From: Diplonema japonicum
Taxonomy: Eukaryota; Euglenozoa; Diplonemea; Diplonemida; Diplonemidae
Direction of reading: 5' to 3'
NCBI GenBank assembly: GCA_964019335.1
Contig: OZ025673.1
Span: 372,001 to 436,000 of the forward strand
Length of the DNA stretch: 64,000 bases
The number at the start of each line of letters is the position of its first letter. Positions within the stretch are counted from its first letter, which is position 1. A program made the position numbers and the translations under genes. The notes below the pieces were generated by a model, which was not told the DNA's origin, did not search any database, and saw only the letters and a list, made by a program, of their open reading frames with translations. Of the stretch, positions 55,687 to 64,000 are shown in pieces.

Positions 55687-57627
55687 CTAAAAAGACATTG
55701 TGTTAATAGCAGTTTCAGGGGTACCGTGGAGCCTCCACAGCGACGGGGACTGTGATTGTTGAGCAGGCGATGCAAGAGGCGGCCTTTGTGAGGGTGTGGT
55801 AGAGCGGCCGTTGTGGCGAGGGGGCATGGTCGGAGGAGGAGGAGAGATGAAAGTAAGGTTCACGGGGTTGCTGACACGGGACAGGGCAGTGAAGTACTCT
55901 GGCGGGTCGCGGACAACGGTGGCTGCCACCCCGCAGACCACCATGCCAGCCTTGACCCCAGCACGCTCCGCAGGGCCACCTTTTTGGACATTAAGAACCT
56001 TCAGATCATTTGCTAGGATCATCCCCAGTTTGCCGTCTGCATCTTTTGAGACGTGGCACGTCCAAGGTACCGCCTCGTCCCACTTCCTCCGTCCTCTCCT
56101 CTCAACCATTGTGTTGATTTCCACTGGCTGCATTGGCTGCTTCTTTTTTTCTTTCTGCGCCCTCCCCCTCACCTTTGCTCTGATCAAACCCCACACCCTG
56201 TCGTGCCTGCAGTAGTCTCCTTCCAATTCCACTGTTCCCATCCTCATCTCATGCAGGTCCAATGCCGCTACGCCCACCAGGTTACTGTCCACAGGTCGGC
56301 TCGGATCTCTCAGGGCTACGTACAGCACCTGTCTTTTGAGGCTCTCTACAGGGTACCCCGCCGCGAGACGCAACACCGGTAGCTCTTTCTCCCTCCATGT
56401 GTGAGTGTCCTTGCCTCTGCTCAGACTCTTTGTCACCGAGACTGCAGGTTTGCAGCAAGTGCCAGATGTGTAGAACACTAGTTCGACCTCCTCCAGGGAG
56501 GGCACGCCAGGGCAGATGAGCTCAACATGATCGATGCAGAGCTCGGAGGGTGTTGGTGTGAAGACGGAGAGAAGAGGGAGGGCTGTTTTGATCTCGTACT
56601 GGGCAACGATGGGGGCGGCCTCCTCGCAAGCATAGAAGAGCCCTGTGGCGGGTGAACCAGCGCTTTTAAACCATATGGCGCTACCATCGGTGGCGTAGAG
56701 AGGAGGGGGCTCGAAGGTGCCGTCCTTAGTGGGCTCGTCGTAGTCCCCTAGCCAGAACGTGTGGTCGAATTGGTTTACAAGGTCGAGTTCGGTGTTCCCC
56801 AGTTTCAAGGAGGAGATCATCCGCTTGCATGCACGCTGCTCGTCGCGAAGAGAAGCGGCGGCGAACACCAGCGAAGTCTCGAACAGCTTGAGCGACATAG
56901 CAGCACCGTCCTCGTTGGCGGTGTGCTCAAGGCACGTCACGAACTCAAACCACTCCCGTGTCGTCAGAAGCACGAGGCACAACCGGTCAATGTGCTCCGA
57001 TGCCACCACCGCATACCCTGGCAGGGCTTCCTCCACCGCTTGCTGCCAGTTTGGATCACCACCGTAGTGCCCCTTGAGGCACACACAGTGCAGCACGATT
57101 TCCTGATCCTTTCCAGCAAGCTCTTGGCAGATGGAAGGCACTGGGAGAGGGTCGCGAACCGTGGCATCGATGACGCTGCAAGAAATCTTGGCGGTGTACT
57201 CACCATTAGAAGACACGACCAGCGGGCAGCATTCCTCAACATTAACCTTGTAGAACCTCTCTTGGTTGAGATCGGCTGTTACGGGGCAGAGGTTGGGTGC
57301 CCACATGTTGCACGATGGGCGGATCACATTCAAAAGCTGGTACAGCATCTCCCTCTCGTCCACTGAAGAGCAGCGCATCTCAACAGTAAGCGACCGCACC
57401 GCCACTTTTACCCACTTGGTCCCTACCTTCTCTACATAACGCAGGTCGCCCCCAGCTGCTTTCACATCCCTTCCCTTCCACAGCATCCTGCACATTTTCT
57501 TTGGGACGTCAACCTCCACCTCACCACGCCCTGACTCCTTCCTGTCTACTACCAACTCCTTCAGCTGCATTGTATGGTGAAGATACTCAGGCCTCGCCAC
57601 TGTTTGGCTGTATCCGTCATCGCTCAT
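55687..57627 (-). CDS. PH-like / degenerate inositol-5-phosphatase-like / PDZ protein
   Basis: 646 aa, single exon. The ATG at 57627 is preferred because a pyrimidine tract and ACTACCAG lie just upstream; an earlier in-frame ATG (57675) sits inside that tract. The N-terminus looks PH-like. The middle has HCVCLKGHYGG, LVLLTTREWF and FDHTFWLGDYDEP, spaced like an inositol polyphosphate 5-phosphatase domain; there the active motif should read WLGDLNYR, so the enzyme is probably inactive. A beta-rich C2/SKICH-like part follows. The C-terminal LGMILANDLKVLNVQKGGPA then ERAGVKAGMVV is a PDZ domain. Likely a membrane-lipid-linked scaffold. Confidence 0.65.
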   Translation of the reverse strand: MSDDGYSQTVARPEYLHHTMQLKELVVDRKESGRGEVEVDVPKKMCRMLWKGRDVKAAGGDLRYVEKVGTKWVKVAVRSLTVEMRCSSVDEREMLYQLLNVIRPSCNMWAPNLCPVTADLNQERFYKVNVEECCPLVVSSNGEYTAKISCSVIDATVRDPLPVPSICQELAGKDQEIVLHCVCLKGHYGGDPNWQQAVEEALPGYAVVASEHIDRLCLVLLTTREWFEFVTCLEHTANEDGAAMSLKLFETSLVFAAASLRDEQRACKRMISSLKLGNTELDLVNQFDHTFWLGDYDEPTKDGTFEPPPLYATDGSAIWFKSAGSPATGLFYACEEAAPIVAQYEIKTALPLLSVFTPTPSELCIDHVELICPGVPSLEEVELVFYTSGTCCKPAVSVTKSLSRGKDTHTWREKELPVLRLAAGYPVESLKRQVLYVALRDPSRPVDSNLVGVAALDLHEMRMGTVELEGDYCRHDRVWGLIRAKVRGRAQKEKKKQPMQPVEINTMVERRGRRKWDEAVPWTCHVSKDADGKLGMILANDLKVLNVQKGGPAERAGVKAGMVVCGVAATVVRDPPEYFTALSRVSNPVNLTFISPPPPTMPPRHNGRSTTPSQRPPLASPAQQSQSPSLWRLHGTPETAINTMSF

Positions 57628-57943
57628 AGTGGAGCCCGCCGCCCGCCTGGTAGTTGTTGCTTGCGAGAATCGCATTAAACAAAGGAAAAAGAAGAAAAAA
57701 CTATTATGGGGGGGGGGGGGTGAAGTGTTTACAATATCCCTCAACAAAACATGTAACTCCTAACTCCTTGGCGAGCGCGTAGCACGCAACAAACCTTCGC
57801 CAAAGACTAACTCCTTTTTTAAGGGGCTGCAATCAACTCTCATGCTACAAAAAAAATACAAAAGTACAAGAGATTCTGAGACGTAAGTAGCTCGTTCGTA
57901 AAAAAACAAGAAGAATATACTAGAAACAAACATGAAAGCGATG
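57628..57943. other. Spacer
   Basis: Contains a pyrimidine tract for the gene at 57627 and a G run at 57707-57720. Otherwise nothing seen. Confidence 0.5.
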
Positions 57944-58759
57944 TTACGTCAGCTCCAAAAGCGGCATTATAGCAGCTCGTATATGGGGTTTGCAGGGGGT
58001 TCTTGTAATCCCGATGGACTCGAAATGCTCTTCAGCAGTGGTGTCAGGCCCCGTACTGGGTAGGGGCGGTACTGGAGTACGGACCTCAGATGAACTCAGT
58101 CTGCGGGTCCCTGTGCCGTCCTCCCAGCGCACGTCATAGAGACCGTCCAACCTCTTGCGCCAGATCGTACATGGATACCAACTACCGTGCCAGTAGGCCT
58201 CTGCAGAAACACTCAGAAGATAGTACCAGCCTGTAGGGAGAGTCACTGAGATTTCTCCCGTGGTAAAGTTGTAGAAATATTCGTCATATTGTTTCCAGGA
58301 TAATTTCGCCCGTGCCCACACCTGGCGATCCGGGGGGTCATGCCAAGTACTGTTGCCTGTCTCAGAATGGACGTAAAACTGTCTCAACGCATTCCAACAC
58401 GTATGGACGTTCCACAGCCTCCCCTGTTCGGCTTGCTCCTTCAACGCCAGATTCCTCACGTCCTTCGGCTGGACGTCATTGGTCCCTGTACCGTCCTCCC
58501 ATGTCACATCGACAGTCCCGTCAGGTTTGACCCTCCGTACTTTACATGGATACCAAACTCCCATCCACTGGGCCTCCGTTCCTTCTGCGTTGTGCAATTC
58601 GTTTGTTACTTTGTTCACGTAGCCACCCCCGGGAATATCCTCCCATGCGCCTTCAGCCTCGGGGTCTCCCCAGATGCTTCTTGCTTCTTCCTTGTGATGG
58701 CAGTACACCTTACCTGTCGACTTCTCTACATGTCGCGACCACCTGCTTCGCGGTTTCAT
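57944..58759 (-). CDS. WW-Tudor-WW-WW-Tudor protein
   Basis: 271 aa, single exon. Domain order by eye: WW-like WSRHVEKSTGKVYCHHKEEA (about 8-35), Tudor-like VWYPCKVRRVKPDGTVDVTW then EDGTGTNDVQ (65-100), two WW-like repeats (WNALRQFYVHSETGNSTWHD, WKQYDEYFYNFTTGEISVTL), and a second Tudor-like unit (SWYPCTIWRKRLDGLYDVRW then EDGTGTRRLS). The two Tudor-like units share YPC.I/V.R...DG.YDV.WEDGTGT, so one arose from the other. WW domains bind Pro-rich ligands and Tudor domains bind methylated Lys or Arg, so this is probably an adaptor, perhaps in splicing or chromatin. Confidence 0.7.
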   Translation of the reverse strand: MKPRSRWSRHVEKSTGKVYCHHKEEARSIWGDPEAEGAWEDIPGGGYVNKVTNELHNAEGTEAQWMGVWYPCKVRRVKPDGTVDVTWEDGTGTNDVQPKDVRNLALKEQAEQGRLWNVHTCWNALRQFYVHSETGNSTWHDPPDRQVWARAKLSWKQYDEYFYNFTTGEISVTLPTGWYYLLSVSAEAYWHGSWYPCTIWRKRLDGLYDVRWEDGTGTRRLSSSEVRTPVPPLPSTGPDTTAEEHFESIGITRTPCKPHIRAAIMPLLELT

Positions 58760-58855
58760 CCGCTCGCATCACCTTGCCATCTTCTATTTGTGTATTTTTG
58801 GTGTACCCTCCTGGGCATGGTGTGTCAGAAGGAAGGATCAACGAGCAAACAAATT

Positions 58856-59947
58856 TCAATCAGACGCGGAGTAGCTCTTCCCATCAAGGCGTATCCAAAT
58901 GACCGCGCTCCACTTCACACCGGACTTGACCTTGCAGCCCGTGTGGAGGGATGACGGGTCGAGGTGGCGGTCAGGGCGCATGCCGTAGAAAAGTACTGCA
59001 TTGCCCGTTCTTGGCTTGACACGCAGCCCAGTGTTGCACTTTTCAAAGTCAGCAGGTCGTGGACCATCGTTAGCCATAGGTAGTGCCAGCTCTCCACCAC
59101 TGGTGTCTTGCGAAAGGAAGATGTAGAAGGTAGCGACTCGGTTGGACTGCATTTCTCCGAACAGCTTTGGATCAAAGAAGTCGTGGTGCGGGAGGTACCT
59201 TTCTCCAGTTTCGTATTTCAAAACTTGAACGTCCTCCATGTTCTCCACACGAAAGCCTGTCAGCCTCGCTACCCTGCCCTTTATTTTCTTCGTTATTGCG
59301 TCCGTGTTCTCCAACCACGCACCCTTCGAGGTACGAGCGTTATCAGCATCAACGCCGGGCTTGTCCGTGCGGTACTCCGCAAGCTCGGAACGCTGAAGTT
59401 TGCTTTCTACAGAAGATATGACAAGGGAGGCATCGGCAGAAGAGAGAAACCCAGGGAAGAAATATGCTCGGGGCACATACGATACAATCAGATGTGATGT
59501 TGTGGAAAAGGCTGTGTCCGTGTCTTCTGGGTACTTGAAGGCAGGGTCACGACCGTAGGCGTATGCAGGAGAAGCCGCGACAGGGCGCATCACGTCATAG
59601 TCCGCCACTATCACATCTTCAACCAGCTCTTCGGGTACAGCGTAGGCAGAGGGTTCTGAGAGGGACGCTGCGATGGTCCTTGCCTCGTCGAACAGCTTCA
59701 TGAACTCCTCGGCGTCATGAACTTTGTTCTTTCTTTTCGCTATCTCGGCCAGCCTCCACGCCTGCTCTGATGTTACCTTCGCAGCTTCCGTTACCTTAAT
59801 GCGCGTTCTTGCCTCCTTCACCTCATCGTTCCATTTCACCACCATTCCACACCCTACCACAGACATCACCACGAACGACGCCGCCACCACCCATACTCGA
59901 ATGGGCTTTCTGGCAGCCCTTGGGTGGAGGAACGAGGCCAACGTCAT
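58856..59947 (-). CDS. Membrane-anchored prolyl 4-hydroxylase
   Basis: 363 aa, single exon. The ATG lies 11 nt after TTCACACAG and a pyrimidine tract. The N-terminal span (VWVVAASFVVMSVVGCGMVV) gives type II topology, as in plant and algal P4Hs. The catalytic domain has YLPHHDFFD (Fe-binding His and Asp), then LHTGCKVKSGVK with the distal His and the 2-oxoglutarate-binding Lys. VQVLKYETGERY is typical of the family. It hydroxylates prolines in secreted proteins in the ER or Golgi using Fe(II), O2 and 2-oxoglutarate. Confidence 0.9.
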   Translation of the reverse strand: MTLASFLHPRAARKPIRVWVVAASFVVMSVVGCGMVVKWNDEVKEARTRIKVTEAAKVTSEQAWRLAEIAKRKNKVHDAEEFMKLFDEARTIAASLSEPSAYAVPEELVEDVIVADYDVMRPVAASPAYAYGRDPAFKYPEDTDTAFSTTSHLIVSYVPRAYFFPGFLSSADASLVISSVESKLQRSELAEYRTDKPGVDADNARTSKGAWLENTDAITKKIKGRVARLTGFRVENMEDVQVLKYETGERYLPHHDFFDPKLFGEMQSNRVATFYIFLSQDTSGGELALPMANDGPRPADFEKCNTGLRVKPRTGNAVLFYGMRPDRHLDPSSLHTGCKVKSGVKWSAVIWIRLDGKSYSASD

Positions 59948-60005
59948 CTCGCTGTTTCCTGTGTGAAGAAGGATTGAAAGGCAAAAATCGAGAGAGAAAA
60001 AATAA

Positions 60006-62132
60006 CTAACCCGCAGACTCTACAATCTCCGCCTTGCTGCAAGACCAGAACGTCTTCACCATCAAGGGTTCCGTCAGGAGATATGCAGGACCCTCACCAT
60101 GCGCATCAATACGAGTCTTCACAGTTTCAACGTGCTTTGCGACGTTGCGGTCCGAGGGGTTGATCGCATGGTAATCCTCAAGGTAGTGGAGGGCAAGGTG
60201 CACACGGCCGCTTCGGAGATGCTGGAAAGCACTCGTTAACCCTCGAACGCAGACCTTGGGCTCGGAGCTCATCCACTCCAGTGGGTCTTCTTCGATGGGA
60301 CCTGTTATCTCGTAAAGGATCGTGGTGGTGTCGGGGAAACAGTCTTTTTTTATCTCGCATGATGCGAGAATGGCAAATGGTTTGCAATGATGCGTGGTTT
60401 CGCAGTTAAGTTGGAAGCTCTCATCGCACACAACAGGAACATTGTGCTTCGATGACAGGACGACAAGCTGCCCGGACTGCCATCTGATATCCGAGTACAC
60501 CCCATACCCACGCTGTTTGGTCCCAACCTGTCCGCACAGCGATACACCAGCAGCGACGCCGACAGAGATCTTTGGTGCGAGAGTGCTGCCGTTCCAGTCG
60601 TTAACTGCAACGTCGACAGCAGCACTCGCAGAGCTTGCGTAAACATCGACACACTGCCTTGCTGTCGTGTTGAACTGCATGAAGATGATGTCCCAAGTAA
60701 CGGAATCCATTGACCCACCATGTGTTTGGGCCGCTGTGTAACACTTCTCGATGAAAGAGGTCTGCAGGGCTTCGAAGCTCGAAAGGTCCTTGCTCTTCAT
60801 CCAAAATGCAAGCTGGTGCTGCACGGAAATCGTAATTACAGCCGTCGACTCCTGCACACATAGATTGTTGGCTTTCAGCCTTCCTCGCGCCTTCAAGCTC
60901 TCCATTGCTTTGCACGACGCTACGCTGTCTGAACGTATGATGGAGCCAAAATGGGCTTCTGAGCTTCTTACCCTTCCAAGGTTACACAAGGTTGATTGGC
61001 TGGAGTCCTCGTTCAGGGTGCAGTGGGCTATATCGCAAGACCCGTACACGGCGTTGCCAGGGATGTATGGCTTCAATGTGTTCAGCTCGGAAAGCAAATG
61101 GTGCAGTGCTGTCATTACAGACGCCACCTCCGTGTCGCCAGGGTTGCTGAGCAAGCACTCTTGCTGCTCTGGCCCCGCAATTCTGTTTTCTTCATAAACA
61201 TCAGGAAACTCAAACAATGTTTTCAGCTCCTTTATAACCTCCCTCACCAAGACCAGCACAGACAGTTTAGCCAGCCCGATGATCAGCAGAAGGTACACAA
61301 CAACAGCACACAGCGTAGCGGGTGCATTGTTGGCGGTAAAGAGCCGTCGGAAGGGTGCGCGCACGTGCCGAGCCACGTACCTCAAGCTAAGGCACAGAGA
61401 CTGGTCGCCGACACCGGACGACACATCAGCGTTGCAAGAGACACCACCATGATCGATGGACTCATTCAGATGGTGCTCTACGCCGTTGGACACGTAGAAG
61501 AGATGCACGTCGGCGGACACGAGCTGGGAGATGGTGCGGAGGGAGTCGGCAAAGAAAATCTTAGGGCTGACCAGAATTCCTCCAAGAGGCGATGCCACGG
61601 AGAGCGTTGCATTGGCGTAGCTGTGGGCAGGGAGGGAGGCGAATGCAGTTCGTGATGAAAGCAGCTCTGCGGTGGAGTTACTGCCAGCTGCGCTGTTGAT
61701 AACTCGGAAGACACGACCGGTTGGGGATTCTGCGACCCACCCAGAGACCTGTTGAGACACGATGGCATACCGAGTCCCCCGGAAACCGTAACACGCTGTG
61801 AGCCCTTCGACACTGGAAAGGATGTTCGACATCACACCCACAGCAAGGGCCAGCTCCTCAGTGTTGTCGGTCTCTGCCAGCGTTGCTGTGCACATGTCCA
61901 TCACGTATTCTAAATTTTCGCTTAGTTTATGGACTCCCCATTGGAGGGATTCAATATCCTTCTGCACTGCTTTGGCGGGAGGGGTGATGTTCCACCGTCT
62001 CTCCCATTCTGATTCGGCAGTTGCAGCCACCACAGCACACACCACCAACCCAAGACAACAGCATGACACTATGTTGATGACCAAGCCTGGGGTAAAACAT
62101 CGAGTTAGCTCGGCACTTACGTTGCACGCCAT
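60006..62132 (-). CDS. Receptor-type protein with a degenerate class III cyclase domain
   Basis: 708 aa, single exon. Two membrane spans: residues 17-38 (LVINIVSCCCLGLVVCAVVA) and about 275-300 (LCAVVVYLLLIIGLAKLSVL). They enclose an outer domain with N-glycosylation sites. The inner part (about 430-600) has VITISVQHQLAFWMKS, DIIFMQFN and ISVGVAAGVSLCGQVGTKQR, then YGVYSDIRWQSG. That order fits a class III nucleotidyl cyclase domain, but the first metal-binding Asp and the N-x3-R transition-state residues are not seen. It is therefore probably an inactive cyclase-like sensor. The architecture resembles receptor cyclases of kinetoplastids and related protists. Confidence 0.65.
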   Translation of the reverse strand: MACNVSAELTRCFTPGLVINIVSCCCLGLVVCAVVAATAESEWERRWNITPPAKAVQKDIESLQWGVHKLSENLEYVMDMCTATLAETDNTEELALAVGVMSNILSSVEGLTACYGFRGTRYAIVSQQVSGWVAESPTGRVFRVINSAAGSNSTAELLSSRTAFASLPAHSYANATLSVASPLGGILVSPKIFFADSLRTISQLVSADVHLFYVSNGVEHHLNESIDHGGVSCNADVSSGVGDQSLCLSLRYVARHVRAPFRRLFTANNAPATLCAVVVYLLLIIGLAKLSVLVLVREVIKELKTLFEFPDVYEENRIAGPEQQECLLSNPGDTEVASVMTALHHLLSELNTLKPYIPGNAVYGSCDIAHCTLNEDSSQSTLCNLGRVRSSEAHFGSIIRSDSVASCKAMESLKARGRLKANNLCVQESTAVITISVQHQLAFWMKSKDLSSFEALQTSFIEKCYTAAQTHGGSMDSVTWDIIFMQFNTTARQCVDVYASSASAAVDVAVNDWNGSTLAPKISVGVAAGVSLCGQVGTKQRGYGVYSDIRWQSGQLVVLSSKHNVPVVCDESFQLNCETTHHCKPFAILASCEIKKDCFPDTTTILYEITGPIEEDPLEWMSSEPKVCVRGLTSAFQHLRSGRVHLALHYLEDYHAINPSDRNVAKHVETVKTRIDAHGEGPAYLLTEPLMVKTFWSCSKAEIVESAG

Positions 62133-62263
62133 GGGGGGGGGGAGGGGGGGGCACCCTTTGTGTGAAAGGACTGCAACACGGGAATGAGAACATCATTTTT
62201 GAAAAAGAAGAAAAGAGAAATGGAGGTGTAAATTGTTTGTGTATATTTCCTCGAATTCCCTTT

Positions 62264-62562
62264 TCACCACCCTGAGTCAGGGAGGTCAGGCTTGCTCACG
62301 GCAGTGCTCCCGATGGATCCCATCCCCGACTTGGTCGTCCCGTTACTCATAGTCATGCCGATCTTGCCCCATTTCGCCTGCGACTTGATCGATGCTGCAT
62401 GAAGTGTGAAGGAGCCAGGCGACAGCTTTGCGGGTGTCAGCAAGTGAGGTTTGACAGCTGATGTTGGTGTTGTGTCAGGCCACCCCTTCTTTTCATCATA
62501 CCAAAAAACGTAGGGCAGTTCGGGTCCGCCTTCTGTGCCGCATTGGGGTTGAAGTCTCCCAT
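62264..62562 (-). CDS. Small two-exon protein, unknown
   Basis: 84 aa. Exon 1 62562-62502 and exon 2 62457-62264 join in phase; intron GTATGATG...CATCAG, 44 nt. A single-frame reading misses exon 2 entirely. The product starts MGDFNPNAAQKADPNC and ends LPDSGW; the middle, LLTPAKLSPGSFTLHAAS, is Ser/Lys-rich with Gly-Ser-Gly runs. Coding GC3 is clear on both exons. Family unknown. Its composition is like small axonemal proteins. Confidence 0.7.
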
Positions 62563-62932
62563 TTTTGTGTGGGTAAAAAAAAAAAAAAAGGTGGGAGATG
62601 TGTATTTCCTTTTTTTTTTTCTTTCAAGTCTTTTTTTTTCTTCGCGTACAGAACAAGATTCGAGAGTCGTCCCTTGTTTCTCTTGAATAAAAAAAAATGT
62701 GGCTATCAAACCAGGAAGAAAAAAAAAAAAGAGAAAAAAAAAAGCGCTAAGCGATAAAAAAAAAGGGGGTCGGGGAGGGGTTAAAGAGAATGATAACGCA
62801 CCCTTTCAAAAAAAAAAAAAAAAAAAAAAAAAAAACCAATTAATCTATGTCTTAAAAAAAAAAAAGAAATACCCGTCGGAAGTATGATCGAAAAAAAAAA
62901 AGTTTTTTTTTAAAAAAAAAAAAGATGGAATC
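62563..62932. other. Homopolymer spacer
   Basis: A and T runs; no gene seen. Confidence 0.5.
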
Positions 62933-63424
62933 TTAGATCAGTCCGTGCTGCTTCTTGCAGGATTCGAGGTCTTTGAAGACGTAGGAGCAAGAGTCCATGT
63001 TGTTGTTGTTGTCAGCAAGGCACTTGTGGAAGAGGGAGTCAAGGTCTCTGCAAGGGGTGGGCTGGGCAGCAGCAGGGGCGGGGGCAGGGGCGGAAGACGA
63101 ACCACCACCACCGAAGAGGGCACCTACCGCCATGCTACCAACAGCCGACCCGGCTCCCATAGCAGCTCCCTGCATCAACATCCCACCGAGACCCGGACCA
63201 CTGTCCTGCACAGGAGCGGGAGCAGGAGCAGCAGGCGCATGAGCAGGAGCAGGGGCATGAGCAGGGGCGGCAGGAGCTGCTGGGGCGTGGTGGTGGTGGT
63301 GGACTTCCTTCACAGGCGCAGGAGCAGCAGCAGCAGCAGCAGCCGGGGGCGAACTAGCAGGCGGCGATGACGGCTTTGCTGCCGCAGCAGGAGCAGCTGG
63401 CTTCTTAGCGCTGGCACGGCCCAT
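62933..63424 (-). CDS. CHCH-domain protein (CHCHD2/CHCHD10-like)
   Basis: 163 aa, single exon. Ala/Pro-rich N-terminus with a run of five His. A Gly-rich hydrophobic middle (GGMLMQGAAMGAGSAVGSMA) is typical of CHCHD2/MIC17-type proteins. The C-terminal CHCH domain has both CX9C pairs: C-RDLDSLFHK-C and C-SYVFKDLES-C. Imported into the mitochondrial intermembrane space by the MIA40 route and linked to MICOS or respiratory-chain stability in other eukaryotes. The low-complexity N-terminus is unusually Pro/Ala-rich. Confidence 0.9.
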   Translation of the reverse strand: MGRASAKKPAAPAAAAKPSSPPASSPPAAAAAAAPAPVKEVHHHHHAPAAPAAPAHAPAPAHAPAAPAPAPVQDSGPGLGGMLMQGAAMGAGSAVGSMAVGALFGGGGSSSAPAPAPAAAQPTPCRDLDSLFHKCLADNNNNMDSCSYVFKDLESCKKQHGLI

Positions 63425-63744
63425 TTTTCTTTTTTTTTTTTTTCTTCTTCTTTTCTGACAAAAAAATTATCCCCCCCCCCCCTCCATTAATTTGGAAGAA
63501 CCAAGCCAAATAGCAAGAAGCCAGATATCCGACATGAGTGATTTGCCTGGTCCTTGGGGCACCATGGTTTCTTTTTTCTCTCTTTTTTCCAGTACCGGCG
63601 TCGAAAGAGAGAGAGGGGGAAGGAAAAATAAAAAAATAACGAACTAAAAAAAGGGGAAAATAAAAAAGTGTAGGGGGGAGGGGGGGTTTTTTTTTTCTTA
63701 GAATGTGTAGTGTACCCTGCTGTGTTGCCTTCAAATAGACTGGC
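63425..63744. other. Spacer
   Basis: Homopolymers and short purine/pyrimidine blocks; no gene seen. Confidence 0.5.
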
Positions 63745-64000
63745 CTATTTGCACGAATAGTTGTAAGACTTCAGCTGAAAGAGGGGGGCATAAAAAAAAG
63801 GGGGGGAAGTACCTCGAAGTCAGGGCCAGCTCCCTCCTTGCGTGCGCCCGTGCAGTTCACAGAAGCAGTAGTCATAAGGTTGCGGGGACCGAATGTAATA
63901 TCCTTCGTCGAAACCTGATTATAGATTTTTTTTTTATTATTATTCATTTGTTTCGCCCATACAATTGAGTAGCCAGCGAAGGCCTTGGGGTCGAATGAGG
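63745..64000 (-). CDS. 3' end of a multi-exon gene running off the right edge
   Basis: Exons from the edge inward: 64000-63963 (incomplete), 63914-63813 and 63774-63745; introns GTATGG...AATCAG and GTACTT...TTTCAG. Joined reading ends FDPKAFAGYSI, then VSTKDITFGPRNL and NCTGARKEGAGP, then LKSYNYSCK and a stop at 63745. The phases agree at both joins. No family can be named from this fragment. The gene continues to the right. Confidence 0.6.

Overview
The window reads as nuclear DNA of a eukaryote, probably a free-living flagellate. Coding exons are GC-rich at third codon positions. They sit in AT-rich spacers full of homopolymer runs. Genes carry very short spliceosomal introns (about 39-70 nt) that usually begin GTATG and end in AG. 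Nearly all genes lie on the minus strand, like a one-directional gene array. Many start codons sit a few bases after a pyrimidine tract and CAG, as expected for spliced-leader acceptors. These traits, the flagellar/centriolar-type proteins and a plant-type galactonolactone dehydrogenase fit Euglenozoa, perhaps a diplonemid. That placement is inference: no spliced-leader RNA, rRNA or organelle sequence is present to settle it.

Layout. Positions 1-3300 hold no gene I can support, but several foldback or terminal-inverted-repeat elements and a tRNA-like repeat. Positions 3310-12.1 kb carry a PUF protein, the only plus-strand gene (a small EF-hand-like protein), a dual-specificity phosphatase and a coiled-coil protein. 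Positions 12.3-26.3 kb hold four copies of an ADP/ATP-carrier-like gene: A, B (broken), C (divergent, compact) and D. They are interleaved with a multi-Tudor protein and a secreted GH39-type glycosidase. Copies A, B and D contain a long intron filled with repeated modules that look like structured RNA on the sense strand. Positions 26.4-37.4 kb carry a CEP120-like protein, a PP4/PP6-type phosphatase, a Pumilio-like PUF protein, RRP12 and a coiled-coil protein. Positions 37.4-39.9 kb are repeat-rich. From 39.9 kb to the right edge the genes are small or mid-sized: EF-hand-like, basic disordered, RRM-like, lysine-rich repeat protein, a membrane-anchored likely mitochondrial protein, galactonolactone dehydrogenase, two PDZ proteins, a Golgi-type glycosyltransferase, WW/Tudor, prolyl 4-hydroxylase, a degenerate receptor cyclase, CHCH and two small multi-exon genes.

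Themes. RNA and ribosome biology (two PUF proteins, RRP12, RRM), chromatin reading (multi-Tudor, WW/Tudor), cilium/centriole (CEP120-like and other coiled coils) and mitochondrion (carriers, galactonolactone dehydrogenase, CHCH) are mixed without an operon logic. All exon joins below were made by eye: phase matches at each join and the GT...AG borders are visible, but none is backed by transcripts.
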